From: Veillonella rodentium
GTDB lineage: Bacteria > Bacillota > Negativicutes > Veillonellales > Veillonellaceae
Length of the DNA: 64,000 bases
Reading direction: 5' to 3'
NCBI RefSeq assembly: GCF_900187285.1
Contig: NZ_LT906470.1
Location: forward strand, 1,870,001-1,934,000
The translations under genes were made by a program, and so were the position numbers. Positions 52,502-60,526 of the stretch are shown here, one piece after another. Each line of letters starts with the position of its first letter. The first letter of the stretch is position 1. The notes below the pieces were generated by a model. That model was not told where the DNA came from. It searched no databases and was given only the letters and a program-made list of their open reading frames with translations.

Positions 52502-53377
52502 TTAACCTACGAATTTAGTCACTGCCGCAGTATCAGTCAAGTGACGTTTAGGCATGCCCATTTCAGCAGGGGAAATGCCAAGTGCAAGGCCGATCAGCTG
52601 GGACATATGCAAGATTGGCATATCTTTGCCGCCGCCAACAACTTCTTTTGCTTCTTTTTGGAACATATCAAGTTGCATTTGGCAAAGCGGACAAGGAGTT
52701 ACAACGCAATCTGCGCCTTCATTAGCTGCATCTTTGTTGATGGAGCCGGTCATCTGCATTACGGAATCATGTGCAGGATATACAGCATGGAAACCGCAGC
52801 AATCGAGCTTACGGGAGAAATCGATTGGTGTAGCACCGATAGCGGAAATCAAATCTGCTAAGGATGTAGGCATTTGATAATCTTCGAAGCCCAATTCAGT
52901 TTGAGGGCGAAGAATATGACAGCCGTAGTATTCAGCTACACGTAAACCTGTTAACGGTTTAACAACTTTTTCTTTCAATTTGTCCAAACCGTAATCGCGG
53001 ATCAATACCCACAAGAAGTGAGTTACATCAGTTGTACCGCGGTATTGTTTACCGATTTGAGCCAATTTCTTGTTAACTTCGTTCTTTTCTTTTTCGTTGT
53101 TATCAAGTTCGTTTTTAGCTTCACGAAGCATCAACGTACAAGTGTTACATACAGTCAAAAGGTTCAATCCTTTTTCTTCCGCCAATGCGATATTACGAGC
53201 ATTTGTAGCAAGTGTAACTTCCGGAGCGATATCTTGAACGTGGGACGCGCCGCAGCAAGTCCAGCCGTCAAGTTCTTCCAACTCGATACCTAATTTTTTA
53301 GCCACAGCAACTGTTGCTAAGTAGTCTTCTTTGGCAGCGCTTTCAAGAACGCAACCAGGGAAAAATGCGTATTTCAT
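52502..53377 (-). CDS. sdhE: SdhE/HdrB-like cysteine-rich subunit of fumarate reductase/succinate dehydrogenase
   Basis: 291 residues with two CCG domains. The first has YAFFPGCVLE, DGWTCCGASH and VCNTCTLML; the second has YYGCHILRP, LDCCGFHAV and TPCPLCQMQLD. This is the heterodisulfide-reductase HdrB-like subunit of type E succinate:quinone oxidoreductases (as in epsilonproteobacterial Mfr and archaeal SdhE), which replaces the haem-bearing membrane anchor subunits and contacts the quinone pool. GAGGAGGTAAG precedes the ATG, which overlaps the sdhB stop by one base. The symbol follows family usage; it is not the flavinylation factor also called SdhE. Confidence 0.88.
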   Translation of the reverse strand: MKYAFFPGCVLESAAKEDYLATVAVAKKLGIELEELDGWTCCGASHVQDIAPEVTLATNARNIALAEEKGLNLLTVCNTCTLMLREAKNELDNNEKEKNEVNKKLAQIGKQYRGTTDVTHFLWVLIRDYGLDKLKEKVVKPLTGLRVAEYYGCHILRPQTELGFEDYQMPTSLADLISAIGATPIDFSRKLDCCGFHAVYPAHDSVMQMTGSINKDAANEGADCVVTPCPLCQMQLDMFQKEAKEVVGGGKDMPILHMSQLIGLALGISPAEMGMPKRHLTDTAAVTKFVG

Positions 53378-54339
53378 TATTTACTTACCTCCTCAGCTGC
53401 TTTCATAAGTCTGCGAACACCATCAATACCGTTTACAGGTTTTTGAGGTACTACAAGTTCAAATGGATTGATTTTGCTGTGTTTCCACAAGCGCAATGCA
53501 TAGAATGCCTGTTTAGCGGAATCAACAACACCATCGGATTTCAAGCTCATAGAAACTTCTTTCAAGCGACCGGTTTTGTAGAGATCGTCTTTGAAAGCAA
53601 CCGCATGGCGAACGCCCTTGCTGTTAGTAAGGCCAGCTTTCGTAGCTTCCTTACGCAAGTTGGAAATATCCATAGCAGGTTTTAAGTGTTTAGGGCAACG
53701 GGAGATACAGTTCATGCAGTGAACGCATTTCCAAAGACCGTTGTCGAATGCAGGTTGAATGTGAGCCATAGGAGCATCATCACGGCTGTCCAATACGAAA
53801 CGGTTAGCTTTAGTGAATACATATGGTTCCAAGAAATCATCTTCACGAGCAGTCAATTTGTTACATTCGGATGCGCAGCAACCGCAAAGGATACATTCTG
53901 TACCGGCAACGAATTTTTTGAAGTCTGCCGGAGTTTGACGAACGATTTTGTCGCCTTCGTTGAATTCAGCTTTAAGGAAAATCCAAGGAGCAACTGTTTT
54001 CAAACGATCAACTTTGGATTCCCAGTCAACAACCAAGTCACGGATAACACGGAAGTTGCCGATCGGAGCGATTGTCAATTCGTCTGTACCATAACGTTCT
54101 GTCAATTCATCGATTTTAGATTCACAGCCGAGCATCGCTTCGCCGTTTACACGGATGGAGCAAGCGCCGCAAACTGCGGAACGGCAGGCTGCCAAGAATG
54201 TCAATGTTGGATCCTGTGTATCTTTAATTTTTTGAAGGCCCCAGAGGATTGTACGGTCAGGTTCGTAATCGAATTTGAAAGTCTGTACAAACGCGCGACC
54301 TTGTTGGTAACGGTGAATATGGTAGGTGATTTGTCTCAT
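53377..54339 (-). CDS. sdhB: Fumarate reductase/succinate dehydrogenase iron-sulfur subunit
   Basis: 320 residues, longer than the ~240 of E. coli SdhB owing to a C-terminal extension. The 2Fe-2S ligands are CRSAVCGACSIRVNG with a later LGC. The first cubane site is CILCGCCASEC. The second is KCVHCMNCISRCPK, where an extra Cys at the fourth position completes CxxCxxCxxxCP; E. coli has Ile there and a 3Fe-4S cluster. Electrons pass from the quinone-side SdhE subunit to the flavin of SdhA, or the reverse. GGAAGTACTAAG precedes the ATG. It lies one base after sdhA. Confidence 0.93.
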   Translation of the reverse strand: MRQITYHIHRYQQGRAFVQTFKFDYEPDRTILWGLQKIKDTQDPTLTFLAACRSAVCGACSIRVNGEAMLGCESKIDELTERYGTDELTIAPIGNFRVIRDLVVDWESKVDRLKTVAPWIFLKAEFNEGDKIVRQTPADFKKFVAGTECILCGCCASECNKLTAREDDFLEPYVFTKANRFVLDSRDDAPMAHIQPAFDNGLWKCVHCMNCISRCPKHLKPAMDISNLRKEATKAGLTNSKGVRHAVAFKDDLYKTGRLKEVSMSLKSDGVVDSAKQAFYALRLWKHSKINPFELVVPQKPVNGIDGVRRLMKAAEEVSK

Positions 54340-54340
54340 C

Positions 54341-56059
54341 TTAGTACTTCCTTTCTTGTGGTTCGTATTTAGTGAACACTACGTCGCGTTCTGTTAATTC
54401 GTATTGACCGTCAGCACCTAATTTGATCAAGGAATGTTTTAAATATCTTTCATCATTACGTTTAGGATGGTCTTCACGGATATGAGCACCACGGGATTCA
54501 CGGCGGTGTAAAGCGCCCATAGCAATAGCTTTTGCTACTGTTAACATGGAGCCGATTTCACAATAGTTTACGAATGCCATGTTGTAAGTACGTTCAGGGT
54601 CACCTACATAACAAGTTTTATAATCTTCAATCAATTGTTCGATTTCTTTTAAGGCTTCAGTAATACCTTCTTCATTACGGAAGATACCTACTTTATTCCA
54701 CATTGCATCAGCCAATGCATCGCGGATTTCTACAACCGGACGGCCGCCTTCACGGGATGTTACTTCTGTGAAACGATCTTCCCAAGCTTTTGCAGCTGCG
54801 GCAAGTTCCGCATCTACATTTGGTTGTTCATGGGATTCAGCATAATCAGCTGCGCCAGCACCGGATACTTTACCGAATACTACGCCGTCAGCCAGGGAGT
54901 TACCGCCCAAGCGGTTAGCACCGTGGATGGAGATACAGGATGCTTCGCCGGAAGCGAACAGACCAGGCAATTCACATGCACAAGTTTTGTAATCCACTAC
55001 GTCGATACCGCCCATTGTATAGTGACATGTAGGACGAATAGGTACCGGTTGAGTCAATGGATCGCAATGTTCGAAGCACATAGCCAAGTCGCGGATACCA
55101 TGAAGTTTTTCGATGATAACTTCAGGTCCCAAGTGACGAAGATCGGCTACTACGTATGCATTAAGGCCGGAACCGAAACCGCGACCTGCAGCGATTTCAT
55201 CTTCGATTGCTTTCGCTACAACGTCACGAGATGCCAATTCCATTTTGTTAGGCGCATATTTTTTCATGAAACGTTCGCCTTCAGCGTTAAGAAGGTAACC
55301 GCCTTCGCCACGAACCGCTTCGGACATCAAGATACCTGTACGACCGAGACCTGTTGGATGGAATTGGATCATTTCCATATCTTTCAAACCGTTACCGGCG
55401 CGGAATGCTACCGCCATACCGTCGCCTGTGGAAAGGAACGGGTTTGTAGTACGAGTCCAGAAAATACGACCGGCACCGCCTGTAGACAAGATAATAGCTT
55501 TAGCTTTAATCTGTTCTACTTTACCTTCTTTCATGTTCCACACAACAGCGCCACCAACGTGACCGTTTGCGTCTTTAACAAGATCTAAAAGGTACCATTC
55601 CTGTAAGAAGTGTACGCCTTCTTTCAAGCATTGTTCATAAGTAGTGTGCAAGATAACATGACCTGTTTTATCCGCGGAGTAGCAAGTACGTGGATAGGAT
55701 TGACCACCGAAGTTACGTTGCGCGATTTTATTTTCTTCTGTACGAGAGAATGGAGCGCCCATGTGGTCCATTTCAAGCACGCCTTCCGGACAGCGGGAGC
55801 AGAAGAATTCGATAGCATCCTGGTCGCCAAGATAGTCGGAACCTTTTACTGTATCAAAAGTATGTGTTTCAACTGTATCTTCAGCTGCTACGTTATTCAA
55901 ACATGCATTAACACCGCCTTGCGCCATTGCTGTTGCCGAACGGGTTGGGAAAATTTTAGTAATAAGAGCTACTTTTAAGCCTTTGCGACGACCAACTTCA
56001 AGAGCCGCACGCATACCAGCGCCACCGCTACCTACTACTAGAACATCAAACTGTTCCAT
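54341..56059 (-). CDS. sdhA: Fumarate reductase/succinate dehydrogenase flavoprotein subunit
   Basis: 572 residues. VLVVGSGGAGMRAALE binds FAD. The flavin loop reads FPTRSATAMAQGGVN: where E. coli SdhA has RSHT, whose His is linked covalently to FAD, there is RSAT. Active-site segments are QFHPTGLGRTGIL, RGEGGYLLN, ASRDVVAKAI (catalytic Arg) and PTCHYTMGGIDV, then GANRLGGNSL. It interconverts succinate and fumarate; in a succinate-to-propionate fermenter it probably runs as fumarate reductase. GAGGAGGTC precedes the ATG. It leads the sdhA-sdhB-sdhE operon. Confidence 0.95.
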   Translation of the reverse strand: MEQFDVLVVGSGGAGMRAALEVGRRKGLKVALITKIFPTRSATAMAQGGVNACLNNVAAEDTVETHTFDTVKGSDYLGDQDAIEFFCSRCPEGVLEMDHMGAPFSRTEENKIAQRNFGGQSYPRTCYSADKTGHVILHTTYEQCLKEGVHFLQEWYLLDLVKDANGHVGGAVVWNMKEGKVEQIKAKAIILSTGGAGRIFWTRTTNPFLSTGDGMAVAFRAGNGLKDMEMIQFHPTGLGRTGILMSEAVRGEGGYLLNAEGERFMKKYAPNKMELASRDVVAKAIEDEIAAGRGFGSGLNAYVVADLRHLGPEVIIEKLHGIRDLAMCFEHCDPLTQPVPIRPTCHYTMGGIDVVDYKTCACELPGLFASGEASCISIHGANRLGGNSLADGVVFGKVSGAGAADYAESHEQPNVDAELAAAAKAWEDRFTEVTSREGGRPVVEIRDALADAMWNKVGIFRNEEGITEALKEIEQLIEDYKTCYVGDPERTYNMAFVNYCEIGSMLTVAKAIAMGALHRRESRGAHIREDHPKRNDERYLKHSLIKLGADGQYELTERDVVFTKYEPQERKY

Positions 56060-56207
56060 AATGACCTCCTCATAACTACCATTTAATAAGAAAATTAGTT
56101 AGACTACCCAATTTCATAAAGCTCATAAAAATTTTTGATAACCTAATCATTTTTCTTTGCAAGAAAAACCCCATACTTACGCGATTTTTCTTATAGCTTT
56201 GTCTTTA

Positions 56208-56236
56208 ATTATAGAGAGCATTTTAGGCCATGTCTA
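56208..56236 (-). promoter_or_regulatory. Promoter of sdhA
   Basis: Minus strand: TAGACA (56231-56236, one mismatch to consensus), 17-bp spacer, perfect TATAAT (56208-56213). The start would leave a leader of about 140 nt. Confidence 0.65.
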
Positions 56237-56562
56237 AACCCTATTATGCATAATTAATTTTGATGAATTTAATTGATAACTTATATCAATTACTGTTTCT
56301 TCAAGCAGTTTAAAGATAATCAATTTATTTAAATGAATATTTTTTATTCAAACTTTAGGATAATACGAAAGTAGTTCGGTTCCGAAATTTCTCTGTATTG
56401 TAATTTTCTAACCAATGAAAGCTATCCCCATAAAATCAACATTCATAACATGTTCCATAATTATAAATCGAAACAGACCTCTTAAATTCCTACTAAAAAT
56501 GCCTCGAATTTAGCCCGTAAAAGTACACCAAAAAAGCCAATTATAAATAACGATTATTTCTA

Positions 56563-56577
56563 TGATAATTATTATCA
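56563..56577. promoter_or_regulatory. Fur box
   Basis: TGATAATTATTATCA equals the 7-1-7 Fur consensus known from Bacillus with no mismatch. It lies 504 bp from the sdhA start and 369 bp from the response-regulator start. Confidence 0.7.
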
Positions 56578-56587
56578 TAAGTTTTTC

Positions 56588-56605
56588 TTGTGATTTTCTT
56601 CACAA
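56588..56605. promoter_or_regulatory. Rex-type redox operator
   Basis: TTGTGATTTTCTTCACAA has both perfect half-sites TTGTGA and TCACAA with a 6-bp AT-rich centre, as in the consensus TTGTGAAnnnnTTCACAA. It lies 10 bp from the Fur box. Confidence 0.6.
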
Positions 56606-56769
56606 CCCCGAAAATCTGAAAAAACAGGTCTAACTATGCACATACGGCAATCTTCGATATAGTTTCCTCGTCATTCATTAGTAGAATTCATTAAGATTCA
56701 TGGGTTCCGCTCATTTCGGCGACTTTCATATGAAGAAAAGCCTCATAACCTCGCTATTTCGTTCATGTT

Positions 56770-56798
56770 TTGCTCATTCCTATTGTATAAGGTATGAT
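56770..56798 (+). promoter_or_regulatory. Putative promoter of the two-component system
   Basis: TTGCTC (56770-56775), 17-bp spacer, TATGAT (56793-56798), about 150 bp upstream of the response-regulator ATG. Confidence 0.4.
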
Positions 56799-56945
56799 TA
56801 TAGATAAATAAATTATATAATATTATATATAGGGCCTTATATAAGTCGCTTCTTTTATAAGAAAGCACATATATAACAACTATATCAATGTAGTCTGAGA
56901 GCTAAGAGAGCTATATTTTTTTATCATACATAAGGAGAACTGAGA

Positions 56946-57620
56946 ATGAAAATTTTACTTGTAGAAGACGAAGAAATGCTAAATGGTATTACAGCCAAAT
57001 ATTTACGCGCAGAAAATATGACGGTTGATACGTGCTTCAACGGTCAACAAGCTATTGATTATGTAAATACATCCAGTTATGACGTAATCGTTATGGATAT
57101 TATGATGCCGGTTCTTGACGGTGTCAGCGCATTGGCGCAGATCCGCAACGACGGCAATACGACACCTGTATTATTGCTTACGGCAAAAGACTCCTTGCAG
57201 GATAAGGTAACCGGCCTCAACACGGGTGCGGACGACTACCTTGTAAAACCGTTCGATCTCGAGGAATTGACTGCCCGTATTTACGCTTTGGCTCGACGCA
57301 ATGCGCGCCACGCACAAAATGACATCCACGTAGGTCCGTTGACGATCAATGTACCTCAACGTACGGTAAAACGCGACGGCGAAACGATTTCATTGACGGC
57401 GAAGGAATTCGACCTCTTGTTCTATTTAGCAAGTAATGAAAACATCGTATTATCCCGTCAACAAATTCTCGACCATGTATGGGAATACGATTATGAAAGC
57501 CATTCTAATCTAATCGACGTATATATTAAAGATTTGCGCAAAAAAGTCGATACTGATGAAAATGTAAAACTTATTCAGACAGTTCGCGGAGTAGGGTATG
57601 TCCTCAAAACAGAAAACTAA
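56946..57620 (+). CDS. OmpR/PhoB-family response regulator
   Basis: 224 residues. Receiver domain (1-115): VEDEEML acidic pocket, phosphoacceptor Asp in VIVMDIMMPVLDG (about residue 51), LLLTAKD with Thr, and DYLVKPFDLEEL with Lys. The DNA-binding winged helix (about 128-222) has LTAKEFDLLFYLASNENIVL, VWEYDYESHSNLIDVYIKDL and VRGVGYVLK. AAGGAGAACTGAG precedes the ATG. Its 3' end overlaps the kinase gene by 23 bp. The signal and regulon are unknown; the unusually long upstream region has Fur and Rex sites. Confidence 0.95.
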   Translation: MKILLVEDEEMLNGITAKYLRAENMTVDTCFNGQQAIDYVNTSSYDVIVMDIMMPVLDGVSALAQIRNDGNTTPVLLLTAKDSLQDKVTGLNTGADDYLVKPFDLEELTARIYALARRNARHAQNDIHVGPLTINVPQRTVKRDGETISLTAKEFDLLFYLASNENIVLSRQQILDHVWEYDYESHSNLIDVYIKDLRKKVDTDENVKLIQTVRGVGYVLKTEN

Positions 57621-59007
57621 TGATCCTCACCGAGACTTGGATACCATATCGGGGGCGGCCACTGATTTATTCAACCGCCTCCCCCTTACATTCAAAATCA
57701 TGTCTTGGTACACCATCTTCCTGCTCATCATTTTGATGGTCGCATCCGCATGGATTTATACATATACTCACGAATCGGATAACAAAGAGGTACGGGAACG
57801 CCTGCAGCAGCAAGCCATGATCATGGCTACGGATATTCGCAAGTTCAAACCGTATCAGGATAATACATTCTTCTTCGTATCCACGCAGGACGAGTATATC
57901 ATCAAAGGGGCGTTGCCTGATGGATTTCCTAATCAGACAGTGCTTTCCTTGGGGCAGGTAGGTGAAATTCAGGCCGGTGAAGATACATTCTATTATTACG
58001 ATACACCTGTGAATGAACCGAATTACCGGGGGATTCTCAGAGCCGCTACAAAGGTAAAGACGGCGTCGAAAAAAACAGAAAATCTATTGTACAGCCTCTT
58101 GTTGGGTAATGTAATATTCTTACTCATTTCATCACTGGGGGGCTACCTTTTTATCAAAAAAGGTCTCAAACCGATCCGAACCTTGACGAGAACGGCGAAG
58201 TTCATCGGCAAGAACAACGACTTGAGCCGACGCATCGATATTCCGGCGCGAACGGCACGGGATGAAATTTATGAACTGACGGTCACATTTAACCGCATGA
58301 TTTCAGGCTTGGAGGACTCATCCAACCGCGAAAAGCAGTTCAGTTCGGACGTTTCTCATGAATTGCGCACACCGATTTCCGTCATTCAGGCGGAAAGTGA
58401 GTACGCCTTAAAATACGCTCGGTCCGAAGACGACCTGCGCGAAGGACTCACTCATATTCAGGAGCAGGCGAAATTCATGTCAAGCCTCGTATCCCAGCTA
58501 TTGGATGTAGCACGCCTGGAGAAGGCTCACGATCTCAATGTGGCACCGCTCGACGTATCGCAGATGCTGACGAATATGGTTCACGATTATACGCGATTAT
58601 CCAGTGAAAGACATATTACCATTACGTCACGCATCGAACCGGGCTTACACATAACGGCTCACGAAGTGTCTTTGCGACGTGCTATCGCCAATCTGGTGGA
58701 TAATGCGATGAAGTTCACCAAATCAAAAATCGATATTTCCGCCAGACGTGTCGGCGACGAGCTGGTTATCGAAGTCACGGACAACGGTATCGGCATCGAA
58801 AAGGAAAATATCGAGCATATCTGGAACCGCATGTACCAGACGGAACAATCCAGAAATAAAAAATCAAATCACGGTATCGGTCTCGGCCTGTACTTTGTGA
58901 ACAAGGTTATCACCTTGCATCACGGTACGGTCAGCGCGACGAGTACACCGAATGTGTTTACGACCTTTACCATCCGCCTGCCATATTCGGAGGCGGAAGA
59001 AGAATAA
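57598..59007 (+). CDS. Sensor histidine kinase
   Basis: 469 residues. Membrane helices at about 31-53 and 158-180 flank a periplasmic sensor of about 105 residues without a recognised domain. HAMP follows (KGLKPIRTLTRTAKFIGKNN), then dimerisation/phosphotransfer FSSDVSHELRTPISVIQAE with the phospho-His, and the ATP domain with LVDNAMKFTKS (N box), VTDNGIGIEKENIEHIW (G1/F) and HGIGLGLYFVNKVI (G2). It is the classical EnvZ/CpxA-like kinase partner of the overlapping response regulator. A long hairpin terminator follows directly at 59016-59104. Confidence 0.95.
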   Translation: MSSKQKTNDPHRDLDTISGAATDLFNRLPLTFKIMSWYTIFLLIILMVASAWIYTYTHESDNKEVRERLQQQAMIMATDIRKFKPYQDNTFFFVSTQDEYIIKGALPDGFPNQTVLSLGQVGEIQAGEDTFYYYDTPVNEPNYRGILRAATKVKTASKKTENLLYSLLLGNVIFLLISSLGGYLFIKKGLKPIRTLTRTAKFIGKNNDLSRRIDIPARTARDEIYELTVTFNRMISGLEDSSNREKQFSSDVSHELRTPISVIQAESEYALKYARSEDDLREGLTHIQEQAKFMSSLVSQLLDVARLEKAHDLNVAPLDVSQMLTNMVHDYTRLSSERHITITSRIEPGLHITAHEVSLRRAIANLVDNAMKFTKSKIDISARRVGDELVIEVTDNGIGIEKENIEHIWNRMYQTEQSRNKKSNHGIGLGLYFVNKVITLHHGTVSATSTPNVFTTFTIRLPYSEAEEE

Positions 59008-59015
59008 TTTCATAC

Positions 59016-59104
59016 AAAAAGGACAGCCACCGTGTGAATGGTCCCTTCCTATTAGATGTAATCTCTAATATCGAAAGACATCACCCGATGCGGCTGTCCT
59101 TTTA
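59016..59104. terminator. Long two-tier terminator after the histidine kinase gene
   Basis: AAAAGGACAGCC pairs with GGCTGTCCTTTT over about 65 nt that include a second stem TATTAGA/TCTAATA. A and T tracts lie on both sides; convergent genes flank it. Confidence 0.8.
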
Positions 59105-59146
59105 TTTTATTATGCCCTTGCTGTGTTATGAGCCTACCGGTATAAG

Positions 59147-59217
59147 CTTATCGTTATAGTCTCATCGTTATAATTCATTTGTTATAACCCATTGTTATAA
59201 TCCTGACTGTTACAATC
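59147..59217. repeat. Five degenerate 13-15-bp units ending GTTATAAT
   Basis: TATCGTTATAG, CATCGTTATAAT, ATTTGTTATAAC, CATTGTTATAAT and GACTGTTACAAT follow one another at the 3' end of the first DUF445 gene. No function is apparent. Confidence 0.5.
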
Positions 59218-60526
59218 CCGTTAACTGTGCCCATAGAGGTGTGTACACATATTCCAGGAATATCCATGTCAACAAGCCCGCCACGGCTCCTACGACGGCA
59301 CCGTTAATGCGAATCCAGCTTAGATCGTCTTCCACCTTGGATTCGATAAAGTAAATAAACTTATCGGTACTGAGGCCGCCCAATACCTGACGGATGATGG
59401 TCTCGATCAAATCATAGCCCTGCTCCAGCACATATCGGGCGATATCATGCATGGTTCGCTCAATACGGTTGCGCAAGTCCTCGGACTTGCCGTATACATT
59501 CCACAGTTCAAGCGCGATGTTGACGAGCACCTGAGCCGGCGTTTCGCCGTTCTCATCCCCTACGAGGAGCAACTCCTCAATATAAGGGCACAGATGATTT
59601 TCGATAATCGATTCCCAGTCCTGCTCTCGAATCCAGCGTTCCCACGCTTCATCGAGGGCGGCACAGACCTCACGATTGTCCTCGATATTGCGAATCGGCG
59701 TTACCCATTGTCTTAGCCACGCCGTCCGCTCCGGACTGTTCGGATGCTTCCATGTTTCAAGCATGGCGTAGACTTCCTGAATGATGGCCTCCGCCATTTC
59801 CTTATAGTTGATCACATCCGTCGCTTCCGATACGGATATAAAGAAATCCTGAAAGAATCCCTTGCGCTTTTTACGATGCGCCTCTTCCGCCACAACAGAG
59901 GTGAGCCATGTCACCATCGCCGGATGATTCATACGTTCCTGAACGACACCGAGAACCTGCACGACCATGCTTTCATAGCGATTATGCTCACACAGATCGA
60001 GCAGAACGTGTTTTAAGGCGGGCACGAGGGATTGTTTCCTCAACAACGTGCGAATGCGATTCGCCCCCCATGTGGCCCATTCCGCGGAAGATTGAGATTT
60101 CCACACCAGGTGAAGCCCTTGATGTATGACGAGCCGTGCCGCCCGCTGCCCCTCAGGGGACAGAAGGAATTTCTCAAAAAGCGGTACAAACTGTATATTA
60201 CCGACCAGAACGAGGCATCGATCCTTCGTGAGCATCTTCGTTTTCACCAGCTGAATGACGCCATTGATGAGGCGTTCCTTGTTGCGCGGAATCAACGCCG
60301 TATGGTACGGAAAGCCCAGAGGCTTGCGAAACAGCGCCGTCACCGCAAACCAGTCCGCCACACTGCCGATGAGCGCCGACTGAACCGCCCAATACAACGG
60401 CTGATACCAGCTTTCACCGTCATAAAAAAATTGTCCTATGAAAACGAAGCAATACAGGAGCGCCGTTAAAGCAAAAATACCGTTAGCACGCTGTTTCAAC
60501 GTGAGTGACCTGATGTAATGAATCAT
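59210..60526 (-). CDS. DUF445 family membrane protein (second of a tandem pair)
   Basis: 438 residues. N-terminal membrane segments (FALTALLYCFVFIGQFFYDG and WAVQSALIGSVADWFAVTAL) are followed by PLGFPYHTALIPRNKERLIN, a DUF445 hallmark: FRKPLG.P...A.IP..K.R. A long helical middle follows, then a C-terminal INGAVVGAVAGLLTWIF membrane helix. DUF445 proteins (YheB-like in Bacillus) are of unknown function. AAGGGGGTGATAGG precedes the ATG, which overlaps the stop of the upstream DUF445 gene by 4 bp. The pair may form a heteromer. Confidence 0.85.
   Translation of the reverse strand: MIHYIRSLTLKQRANGIFALTALLYCFVFIGQFFYDGESWYQPLYWAVQSALIGSVADWFAVTALFRKPLGFPYHTALIPRNKERLINGVIQLVKTKMLTKDRCLVLVGNIQFVPLFEKFLLSPEGQRAARLVIHQGLHLVWKSQSSAEWATWGANRIRTLLRKQSLVPALKHVLLDLCEHNRYESMVVQVLGVVQERMNHPAMVTWLTSVVAEEAHRKKRKGFFQDFFISVSEATDVINYKEMAEAIIQEVYAMLETWKHPNSPERTAWLRQWVTPIRNIEDNREVCAALDEAWERWIREQDWESIIENHLCPYIEELLLVGDENGETPAQVLVNIALELWNVYGKSEDLRNRIERTMHDIARYVLEQGYDLIETIIRQVLGGLSTDKFIYFIESKVEDDLSWIRINGAVVGAVAGLLTWIFLEYVYTPLWAQLTGL

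Larger units (their letters stand above)
56060..56945. other. 886-bp regulatory gap between sdhA and the two-component system
   Basis: There is no credible coding frame. It carries a near-consensus sdhA promoter (56208-56236), an inverted repeat ATTGATA/TATCAAT near 56265-56290, a perfect Fur box (56563-56577), a Rex-type site (56588-56605) and a plausible promoter for the response regulator (56770-56798). The length is exceptional for this compact window. Confidence 0.7.

Noticed and set aside
56265-56290. FNR/CRP-type site (ATTGATA-N5-TATCAAT)
   Set aside because: The half-site spacing does not fit TTGATnnnnATCAA; kept only as an unexplained inverted repeat.
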